DNA of 64,000 nucleotides from positions 62,001 through 126,000 of the forward strand of contig QXCR01000002.1 in NCBI GenBank assembly GCA_004380135.1, read 5' to 3'. The first letter of the stretch is position 1. Each line of letters opens with the position of its first letter. The position numbers and the translations under genes are program-made. Below are positions 21,828 to 31,109 of this stretch, one piece after another. The DNA comes from Stemphylium vesicarium. Lineage: Eukaryota; Ascomycota; Dothideomycetes; Pleosporales; Pleosporaceae. The notes under the pieces are model-generated. The model made no database searches, had not been told where the DNA came from, and saw only the letters and a program-made list of their open reading frames with translations.

Positions 21828-22708
21828 CTTGGCGGATGTGAGATGATTGCAATGGATATCCTAAACATCGAGCTCACAGTTGCAAAGCCAGCTTTTATAC
21901 TTCATTACAACACCTTCGAAGTCCATCAGTGTGTCAACTACATCGTCGGCCTGCTTACGACGCCTATCTCCACAGCCGCTTATCTCGAGCCATGTCGCGG
22001 CTAGAAGCAGCGTACTGTCGTCATGTTGGCCTTGGTATTTCCCGATGGAGCACCGAGAAGGTGCTTTGCGAGTCGTAACAATATACGAATTGCTTGGCTC
22101 TACGAGTTTACCAAACTCGTCCTGGTCCCGTCGTGCTTATCAGTGGGACTTGCATGAGATAGCCCACACGCTCAGGCCGCTAGAAGATGTCCGGAAAGAA
22201 TGCCAAGTGCACGTTAGCAGAATCTAACGACCGTGTTCCTTGCATAGCTAGCCATTGGTGCCTTTCTATCGTGGATGCTTTGTTTTCGATGTGTCAGAAT
22301 GCGCTTTGCTGCGGTCGTGGGTGCTCCAACGTGGGCCTGGAGAGGTGCCGGCATCGGTCCGGGCTAGAGAAATGTCCGGGACGTTTGAGTACTCGATGCG
22401 ATCGTTGGTAGGTGATCGGCATGCCATACAGAGTAGACTGAGGTATTTATTGAGGCTCTAGAAAGCTTGCGAAGTGCACCAGTTTGGATGTGTCATTGTG
22501 AATGTAGCTGTCAGAATGTTGTGAGACCTACCTAGGTAAAGCCTCGGGACTATGTCACAATCGACCCCGCTTATCTACGCTTTACCCAAATAGGCACAGG
22601 ACAACAAGAGGGCGCGTTGGATTCTGTACAGGAAAATCTCTTGAATGAGCGATCGCATTTCAACATCTTTTCTATCAATACAGGCATCCTTCAAAAGCGG
22701 TATTAGCT
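21828..22708. promoter_or_regulatory. Divergent promoter region with GATA-type motifs
   Basis: The 881-bp gap separates the asparaginase start from the HD-domain gene start. By eye it holds five matches to the AreA/NIT2 consensus HGATAR on either strand: 21964-21969, 21980-21985, 22137-22142, 22157-22162 and 22571-22576. About 2.6 would be expected by chance in this length, so the enrichment is weak. No gene is seen. Confidence 0.35.
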
Positions 22709-23395
22709 ATGTGTCCACCCATCGACCTTACCAAGTGTAGCGTTCGGGACGCAAATGGCGAGTCGACCACCCATTCTTCCGAATCCTTCATCGATACACC
22801 GATATCAAGAAGTGCCTATGCGCATACTGCCAAAATACTCCATCCTTCGATTTTGAATCACAGTCTTCGAGTGTTCAAATATGCAGATAAATTAGCCAGA
22901 CAGAAAGCCTCGAGATACTTCACTGATCCGCACCAGCGGGACCTCTTATTTATCGCATGCCTCTTCCATGACATTGGCACTACGCAAGAGTGCAACGGCC
23001 CACAACGTTTCGAAATCGAAGGCGCCGATGCAGCAGTAGTACATCTTACTAGTTTTGGCGTCAATGAAGCAGATGCGCACGATGTTTGGACAGCCATCGC
23101 ATGCCATACATCTCCTGGAATCGCGGAACGAATCGGTGAACTATCGAGACTCGTTCGCATTGCTGTAATCACGGACTTTGGTCGAGAAAGTGGGGAATGG
23201 GAGACGCTTCAGCCGCTGAGAGAGCGACTAGAGGCGCAGCATGAGAGAGCCGAGATTGAGAAGGTGCTCGGGGATGCAGTGGTCGAGCAGGCAAAGTTGA
23301 ATCCAGAAAAGGCGCCCAAGGTTTCATGGCCTCATGCGATGTATTCGGCATGGCTTGCGGAGCCAAAATGGAAAGGTGTGAACAAAGCGTTTTGA
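22709..23395 (+). CDS. HD-domain protein, cyanamide hydratase-like
   Basis: Single exon, 228 aa. The HD metal-binding pattern is visible: the first His in LNHSLRVFKYADKLA (about residue 50), the HD pair in ACLFHDIGTT (about residue 92), and a downstream conserved His in WTAIACHTSPGIAERIG with Asp in AVITDFG. HDIGTT and the overall length match fungal cyanamide hydratase-like enzymes, which hydrate cyanamide to urea with Zn. Many relatives are uncharacterised HD hydrolases, so the substrate is an inference. It lies next to the divergent asparaginase gene and convergent to OPI10 (114 bp between stops). Confidence 0.8.
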   Translation: MCPPIDLTKCSVRDANGESTTHSSESFIDTPISRSAYAHTAKILHPSILNHSLRVFKYADKLARQKASRYFTDPHQRDLLFIACLFHDIGTTQECNGPQRFEIEGADAAVVHLTSFGVNEADAHDVWTAIACHTSPGIAERIGELSRLVRIAVITDFGRESGEWETLQPLRERLEAQHERAEIEKVLGDAVVEQAKLNPEKAPKVSWPHAMYSAWLAEPKWKGVNKAF

Positions 23396-23509
23396 AGCAG
23401 CTGTATATGCGGTCCTCAGGGGTTTAGATCCGACTGTAATGGGTATATCGTGTTATCATAACATCTTATCATCATCAACCATCCTGACACCGACGGTATT
23501 CCCGCAATC

Positions 23510-24175
23510 TTATCCACCATCACTACGCTCCAAAAAACCTGGATCCCTCTCAATCTTGCCCTCAAACTTGGTCCACCACGCTTGAAAAGCCTTCAGCGGT
23601 ACTGTGTCCCCTGTGCCCCAGCTCGTTAAGAAGTCGTAACAGTTCTTGATGATCCTCTGCGCTAGCACCTTTGTCTCTACACTCCTCCGACCTCTTACTA
23701 CTAGCTCATTCCCTTGACCCGCATTCGATGCTGCCGAAGCCACAGCGTCCTGTGCTTTCTTTTGCTCGAGAGCAGCTGCGACTTGTTGTGCAGGCTCAAC
23801 GCTTATACCGAGGGCTAACGGTACAGCGCTACCATTTGTCGTTTCCATAGACACGCCCTCATCGATCATGGCATCATCACTGCCTAAGCCGCCCCCTGCA
23901 GGTCCGCCAGCCTTCGCATTGACTTTGAAGATCGCGCTGGGCTTTTCGTTCGCGATGGCGCCGAGGAGTTTGAAGTCGGTCGTGCCGGGGAGTTGCGCGT
24001 ATACGGCGGCAGCAGTGCCATCGGGTAGTGTGACTCCGGGGAGGAGGAAGACGACGATGTGCGAGAACGAGGGTTGCGAGGGGATCTCGAACGCGGACTG
24101 AGTAGGCGAAATTACTGACGAAGGTTCGGTGACCACAGGGCGGCCGGAGATTATTATGCCTACCGGAGAAGACAT
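23510..24175 (-). CDS. OPI10: Hikeshi / OPI10 family protein
   Basis: Single exon, 221 aa, family length. Hikeshi carries Hsp70 into the nucleus during heat stress; the yeast homologue Opi10 was named for an inositol-overproduction phenotype. The N-terminal half is diagnostic: GIIISGRPVVTEPS, FSHIVVFLLPGVTLPDGTAAAVYAQLP, FKLLGAIANEKPSAIFKV. The C-terminal half has an A/Q-rich helical linker and the conserved end, VLAQRIIKNCYDFLTSWG followed by VPLKAFQAWWTKFEGKIERDPGFL. No signal peptide or membrane helix is present. Start in MSSPVG at 24175; no better ATG is seen. Confidence 0.94.
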   Translation of the reverse strand: MSSPVGIIISGRPVVTEPSSVISPTQSAFEIPSQPSFSHIVVFLLPGVTLPDGTAAAVYAQLPGTTDFKLLGAIANEKPSAIFKVNAKAGGPAGGGLGSDDAMIDEGVSMETTNGSAVPLALGISVEPAQQVAAALEQKKAQDAVASAASNAGQGNELVVRGRRSVETKVLAQRIIKNCYDFLTSWGTGDTVPLKAFQAWWTKFEGKIERDPGFLERSDGG

Positions 24176-24466
24176 GTTGAGCGCTTAGAATTCAAAGTGG
24201 CAAGTGAGAGAGATATTTTGTATGGCAGTAGGGCTGCGAGCCGAGCGCATGTCTTTGTTCATGAAAGAGTCATGGCGCATTCGGCGTCTTCGAGATATTT
24301 CGTGTTGCTTCTGCGTCATAGCAGGCCCAAGCTTTACCCCCACATATGCCTGTCTCAGATAGTCGTTGCTAAACTTGCGAAACAGCCGTCATGCTTTAGT
24401 CCCCGCTGCCTAGGGCGATTACCCACGACTCTTCATAACGGCTCTGGCAGGGGAATTCGAATCGCA

Positions 24467-27459
24467 TCACACTCTAAACCCATGCGCAGCGCTGATCCAC
24501 TCCTGGTCCAGCAATCTACTCACCCCCTTGAGTATTCTACTCCCACCCATTAGAGCTTGAAACGAGCGTATCCTTTCATCTGCGCTCATGATTAGAAAGC
24601 GAGGAAGTCCGTTTACCGTCACGATCTTCGGCTCAGCTGCCAGGGGTGAGCTTGATAGAAGTGGGACCTCGAGATTTACAGGCTTCTTCAGCAGCGCCAC
24701 GATCGCTTGGGCTGCAAACGGGTTAAGTCCAACTCTGCGGAGAAAGACTTCATACTAGTACCACGGGTTAGGGGAAGTGGTGACAAAAGCAGTTGCTGAG
24801 CTTACGGTTGTCTCCTGAGTTACGGGCTTGATGTCACCAATATCCGGTGAACCATGCGGCAGTCCATATCTCGCCATTTCCACCACCGTGGAAAGCGCAA
24901 GTGCCTTCTCACCCCCAACAACGTACTGAACAAGCACCTCGCCCTCCATTTTACTAGCAAAGGATTTGAAAGCTTCTACCGCCTCTATATCGCGTGGGTC
25001 GTGTGGCCGGCTCGACCCGAGATTCTCCATCTCAGGGCTCAGCCCTTCGCTGACAACAATGACCAGTCTCTCATAGCGTGACTGGAGTGCGAACACTCGT
25101 TCTTTGATGGGTGACCTGTCAGCCTGTCCAGGTAGAGCTCGCTGCTTGACCCGCTGTAAAGTAGTGAATATTAGACCTGTGGATGGTGAAAGAATGATGT
25201 CTGCTTCCTTGGCTGCTGAATGTGGCAAGCTATAGTCTCTATACACCATCTCTGTTTTCGGAAAGAGCTGTTCAATTTTCTTCAACAAACCTCTCTGCTG
25301 TAAGAACGCCGATGAGACGATAAAGGAGCATGGTTCAAGCACGGCGGGAAGCGCAGGCAAGTGTTCCGTGGTGGATATCTTTCCTCCTTCTGAAATCGCC
25401 TCGTCCAGCTCATTCTTTTGGGGTTCGGATAATTTCGTGCGTGCCTGGCCATATGAGGGGCTTGCGAGTCGAGCTTGTAGATCCTTGGCGAGCAGTTGGT
25501 GGTGGTTGCGCGAGACAGGTACTTCAGCTGCATGAGGCCTCGAAGTCTCTGCAGATTTCCCACGCGTCTCCATGAACTTCCGAAGAGCGGTCGTAGCGGA
25601 AAAGCCATCAAAAATGAGCCCACTGGCCTTCTGCCTATCTTTGGTGATTGGCTTCTGAGAAGTTGTTTGCTCTTCAGAACGTTGATGGTAAGCATCGGGA
25701 TGCCCCGTATATGCCCCTCTATAGTGCATAATTGCGTATGGTTGACCTTGTTTGCGAGAGGGGTGCTGTGAAATACTTCGTTTACTTTGCCTTCCCGTCG
25801 TTTCTTCCATCTCCAATTTTCGCTTGCGAATTAAAGATTCCATATCTCGCTTGTCTTCGTGTTGCATCAGTTCCAACTCCTCCTCCTCATCTTCGTCAAG
25901 GATCCTCAACCCGTCGCGCTTCCATAGCTGCGAGGAGCTGGTCGCGATGCTACCCGATCTCATTTCGGTGAGAGTCTTCTCCACCTCAGAGCCGCCGTGA
26001 AGCTTCTCCTCAATCTTTAGAGTAGAGATCTTCGTCGTCAAGAATCCCCATTGTAGCTCTCTTTCTGGCACCGGCAGCCCATGCCATGATTTCGCGAATT
26101 TTAGATCCTCGCGCTTGACCCTCAAAAGGAATTGCGTCTGCGCTTGGAGCTCGGTACCTCCAGCCGGATGTTTACCACGCTTCCCATTGCTGTACTCGAT
26201 CCATGGTGCCACGGGGAGCGAGAAGTCGATGTTTGGGACATCCACCCGCGCCGTCGTATCGGGACCAGACAACTGCTCATTCCCAACCTGATTCCTCGCT
26301 TGTTCGGCCAGAGGCTCAATGTAGCGGAGAAATTCAAAATCGAGACTGGTGACTTCGTCATCTTCATCGGTATTATCTTGTCCCCATGGTTCGTATGGAA
26401 TGTACTCATCTAGCATGGCCGCGAAAGATACCGACTTTAACTTTTTCGTGGGTGAGGTAGAAAACATCGGTGGTGTCAGTGGTCCTTCTACTTTCAGATC
26501 CTCGGCTCTGCGCTTCGCAGGAGTCAGCTTATCGATCTCGCAAAGTGGGCTAAATGGTGGCGGATGTGTAATATCAAGGAGCATCGAATCGCTACTGTCC
26601 GAGTTCTTGCGTGTAAGGGAATCCGCGGCCATGATCTGGCCTTCTAGGTATTGCGCTTCTGCAAGAACAGAGTCGCTGCTATCTGGCAGAAGTGGTAGAT
26701 GATTTGCGGGCGATGATGGAACGTAAGGTACCTGCAGCGGAGATAGCGGGAGTAAAGGAGGTGTAACAGGCCGAATAGCTATGTTCTGGAATGGTCAGCA
26801 TGCTGATTTAAGGCCTCAAGGCAACTTACCGGCTCATATTTCAAGGCTTCGGCTTTGATGACTTCGCTGTCTTCGGGTACATATGCATCACGAATAGCTT
26901 CTTGCAGGTGAACGAGTACGCCCTTCGAGACGGCAAGCTTATCAGCTTTGACCTGCGCGTCGTAATGTGCGGGGTACGTGTGATACTTTGACGGCCATTC
27001 GAATCCCTCGTCGTTCTGCTCAATCACCGTCTCCGATGGTATCTGCAGCTTTCCGAAGTCAGGGTTTGCCGCGTTACCAAATCTTAGCAGATCGAGCTCG
27101 TAGTCTGACTCGAGGACGGGAAGCTCTTGCTTTAGCCCAAGGGCCCGTTGTCTCCCTTCAATCACCGACAGGTCAACTGAGAGCTCTTCCTGGAGACTAT
27201 GGACTGCTTTGAGAAAGAGGACCCCCTCTCTGTTTACTGTAAGCCTTTCTTTGGTAAGCGCTCTGGTCGCGTTAGTGATAGAGGCATCTGTGGGACTGAA
27301 GAGATCACGATTCATATCATCTTTTGACAGTTGGTCGAAGTTGAAGATAAGCAAAGATTCAGTTGTGTAATCTACGCAGATGCCGTGCGATCGCGCATAC
27401 TCGAGGGGACTAGGCTCCTCTTCTTCGTCTTCTTCTTGCGATATGGTATCCGGGCCCAT
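24467..27459 (-). CDS. XPF/ERCC4-like protein with degenerate nuclease site (DUF7102-like; candidate Zip2/SHOC1 homologue)
   Basis: Three exons (26830-27459, 24806-26785, 24467-24754) with introns of 44 and 51 nt give 965 aa. Residues 1-210 are acidic and probably folded. Residues 220-690 are mostly disordered, S/T/P- and charge-rich. Residues ~690-850 look like an XPF-type nuclease domain (LPAVLEPCSFIVSSAFL, ADIILSPSTGLIFTTLQRVKQRALPG, RYERLVIVVSEG). Exon 3 supplies a tandem helix-hairpin-helix region (YEVFLRRVGLNPFAAQAIVALL, then VNGLPRFLIMSADERIRSFQALMG). Where active XPF/MUS81 enzymes have the ERK catalytic residues, this protein has IFTTLQ, so catalysis looks lost. That combination is known from Zip2/SHOC1, which with Spo16 binds branched DNA in meiotic crossover formation. 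The homology is inferred by motif reading only; another inactive XPF-like protein is possible. Confidence 0.7.
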
Positions 27460-27829
27460 TATATTAACAAGCGACGTATGGTATGTTTCGGCTGATGTAA
27501 GTGATATGGAATGTTCCAGCTAAATTTCACAGACGGTGAGGTTGAAGACTAGATCCAGGTTGAGGGTCGCAACTTCCCGAGGTCCTCACTTGCCAAATTA
27601 GCGTCTTCACGTGGCAATGCCACCAGCAGGAGTCACCGAATCGGGCACCAAGTCAAAAATGATTTCAATATTCTCATTCATTATATCATGGTTATGTCTT
27701 GCCTTGCCTATGCTTGCGGCCGTTCCATATGTGTTCAAACGAATGCTCAAAGATTATTCAATTATTTACAAGCCAGAGCACCTTCACATTCCTGTTGTGA
27801 GGGTCCGAGCTCATGGTGCACATGTGCAC
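27460..27829. other. Intergenic
   Basis: The 370-bp gap lies between two minus-strand genes. It holds the promoter of the XPF-like gene and the AT-rich 3' flank of the protease gene. No gene is seen. Confidence 0.45.
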
Positions 27830-29223
27830 TTATTGAGCAACCGGCTTTTGGCCAAAACCTAGCGACTGATTTCCTCCGTTGAAGGCAACGAGCTGGGCCT
27901 TGAACATGGTGTCGCCGTATATTTGCAGACCAGCACCTTGGTTGCCCTGTACACCGCCAAAGCAAGTAGTGTTCGCCTCGTCGACAGTTGCAAAAGTAAT
28001 CTGGTTACCGGGGATCTTGGCCATGTACGAATCACCGATGGCGACGCTCATGTCGGGCAGGGCCGCACCACAGGGGTAGATGAAGCCACCGACCTGAGCG
28101 TTCAACTGAGCACCCTGGACTTGCGAGTAGTATGCCTCAGCTACCTGCTGGTCGACGAGAAGAAGCGAGGTACCAGTGTCGGCAATAGCATCGGAGCCTT
28201 GAGGGTTCTCGAACATCTGGTCGCCAACAGCAAACTTGGTAGAACCGAACTGCCAGAAGCCAGTCTCAGCTTTGACAGGAATCCAAGCCATCTCGCCCTC
28301 GAACTTGGTGGCATCAATCTTTCCGAATTCGTATACACCAGTGCCATCGGGGTCGAGATCGGCGGTGAAGACGGGCATGTCCAAGTCACCCATGACGTTG
28401 TCGAAGAAGGTCTTCTGAGGAGTCTTCTTGGTTCCGTCATTGACTATACGACTATTAGTAAGAATCATTGCATCTGAATACTACAGGACTTACCAGTGTT
28501 GAGGTTCGAGAAAGCAAGACCGACAAGGCCATCCGTGTTGGTGTCCTCGACGAAAGATTGCGAGACCTGGTTGGCAAGCTCGACAGTCTGACCCTCAACC
28601 TTGACACCTCCGATGGTGACAGTGTCAGTACCAACAGTACCGGCAGCGCCAGAGCCGTCACCGTAGCTAATCTTCCATTGAGCACCATCGGTCTTCTTGA
28701 AAGAGGTCGACTTGGAAGCATCGAAAGCGGTGTGTTGGCCAATGAGTTGGGGATCAAGGTCAGTACTGAACATCCAACTGCATTACGAATTAGTGGACAG
28801 TGCGTTGCAAACAAGAGCATGTTCTTACAGATCAGAAGAGCCAGAGTCGAAATCCAAGTTCAGTGTCTGACCACCGACATCGACTGGTGACAGAAAGAGG
28901 GCAGCGTTGTCCTCGGGGTTTGCGGCTACAGTTCCGGTTGTGTTACCCCCAGTAGCAGCGGCCGCGGTGGCGTTCTGAGCTTGCTTAGAGAATGAGATGA
29001 AGCCCTCCTTGACCATAAAGTCTTCCTTGACCTTGAAGTTGTATTTCCTGAACACCTTCCTCATAGCAGCAGCACCATTGGGTCCAGTGGGATGGGCCTT
29101 GTTCAATTGCCTAGGGACCTTGAAAGAGCGTTTTTGAAGACCCCTCTTGCGGGCGGGGGCAGGGGCGGCTAGCACAACGGCCGCCAAAAAAGCGACAAAA
29201 AGGAGGAATCGTAGGGAAGGCAT
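27830..29223 (-). CDS. Secreted pepsin-type aspartic protease
   Basis: Three exons (28829-29223, 28494-28777, 27830-28443) with introns of 51 and 50 nt give 430 aa. The protein has a signal peptide (MPSLRFLLFVAFLAAVVLAAP), a basic propeptide with KR sites (ARKRGLQKRSFKVPRQL) and a mature A1-family protease. The first catalytic motif spans the first splice site, LDFDSGSSDL|WMFSTDL. The second is AIADTGTSLLLVD. The flap Tyr is in WKISYGDGS, and a disulfide pair is likely between FIYPCGAALPD and TTCFGGVQGN. It should be an acid endopeptidase active outside the cell, like aspergillopepsin or endothiapepsin. The first motif has Ser (DSG) where DTG is usual; this substitution is tolerated in the family. 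Confidence 0.94.
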
Positions 29224-31109
29224 GTTGGGCTAATGCTGACCGGCAGCCTGACGGAATAAATCTGTCGTTTGGAAAAGAAGGTAAAAAGAGATAGTGAAGG
29301 AAAGAAAGGGACGAAACGAAACACCACTTCCTCGTAAGAAACAGAACACAGGCTCGGCCTTGGTGGATGAACGCAGAATGAGTGTGCGAGAAGTTCGACT
29401 TTAAAGAAGGAATGTCGTCGCAGTCAACGATGTAGAGAGTGTGAAACTCGAGGAAGGATGAAACTTGAGCCTGCAATACGATTGCATGCCGCCGCATAAT
29501 GAAAGATCTGAGGGCGCTAAGCAGACATTCAAGACCAGGTTGGGTCCACGCGGCAACAGACAAAACGCTACGCGTGCTGCATTGATGGTGATCCATGGGG
29601 AACATCACGCTTAGTTCCTGTCAACTTTTCAGGCACAAAGTCTAGAAGCGAGTTTAGCTGGCTACCGATCTGTCGAAACCGGCCATGTGGGTCGGACGGA
29701 CGCGAGCTAAGTGGCTCAGCATCGCCTAGAGCCTCATCGGAGAGGTATCGATAAGGGGGATGGGGTCGTTACGCGTCCAGCTTGACGCTGTTGACGAATT
29801 GTGGAGAGAGCTAGTAACAAGCATGGCTTAGACTCAGGTACGTTTCAGTGCTGTGGCACACGCAAACGTCAGAGTTGCAGAATTCAGCTGCTCGGCGGTG
29901 TTGCGGTCCTGCCTAGATGCATACTAGATGTTGCTCCCAGCGGGCCTCTTTGCCAGAGATCACCATGCCCTACTTTCTGCTTTTGCAATGTTTGCCTCTT
30001 TCTACCGGCTTGCTAGGGGTTGATGACGCGCGATTATGCCGTTCACAGCATGAACATGCGAGCTGACGCAGCCCCGAGGAAAGTGTTTCGGAATGCCAAG
30101 GCTGTACAAGCTAACTGGGCGACGTCGCCCCGATGAAACGAAGGGCCCGCCAGCCCGCAACTCGAGAAGAAGCAGCCGGCTGAGCATTCTACCCATGGCG
30201 CTCCCATGTCCAAGTCCTCTGACAAGCACCCGTGGCAAGGCTTAGCTGTCATGTTGCGGCATTAGACGTGCGGTTTCCCCAGGGCCAACCAACCCGATTC
30301 GCTTCTTTTTCAAACGGTTTCCGTCATGGAAAACATGCTTCATCGCAGTTTGGCGCCTCCATCCCGGGCAAGTAAACAGTTCGGGGACTCTCCGATGCGA
30401 AAGTCGTGTTTCAAGACTTTGGCCGCCAGCGGAAGAACGAGAGCGTGTTCCGGTACCTTTTTTTCCTCCAAATGGCAGGTCGCTGCTCCGTGGGACCGAA
30501 AGCCGCACCATGCTGTGGTGGCAGGTAAGCCTGTCCAGTGAATAGCGTGGCGCATCCGCACTAAAAGGCCGCGCAAGTCCCAAGAGGAGACTTTCGGATG
30601 AACGTACGCATCTTCGGGATTACGAGAAGAAGAAAAGATGTTGAGTTGGCAAGCGAAGGGTTCGCATGTGCGCACGGGCGTGCCCAGCAGCGGCAGCACC
30701 TACACCACTTGACAGGCGAGAGACATGTGCATGAATTCAATGCGTATATTCGAATACTAAATAAGAGCGCTTTTCTGTTCTATTGTAACATGGTATAACA
30801 TATCTCCTCCGTCGTCGTTCTGAATCAGTATCTTCATCCTCCACATGAGTGGTCAGGGGCGCCGGCACTTGCCAGACCTTCATAGCTCATCTGCTGTCGG
30901 AACTCCACCTCCCGTCTTGCTTGGCTTCTTCCTCATACAAGCTTGGACTAGACGAAGACCACGGGTATCGTTAGGCCTGTGTATGCAGTGCAACGACGCT
31001 CCAACCCCCTCGCACTTCATGTCCTGCTCCCGACAGCGGTCCACCGCGAAGCGCAGTTGGTGGCATTCCGATGGCGTTAGTGTGAGTCGAACATTGGTAG
31101 GCTATTTCT
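29224..31109. other. Long intergenic region
   Basis: The 1.9-kb gap lies between the protease start and the PAT1 stop. A purine-rich stretch at 29250-29340 (CT-rich on the transcribed strand) just upstream of the protease ATG fits a fungal pyrimidine-tract promoter. Short open frames (up to 165 codons) on both strands resemble no family. No tRNA, terminal repeat or transposase trace was recognised. Confidence 0.4.
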
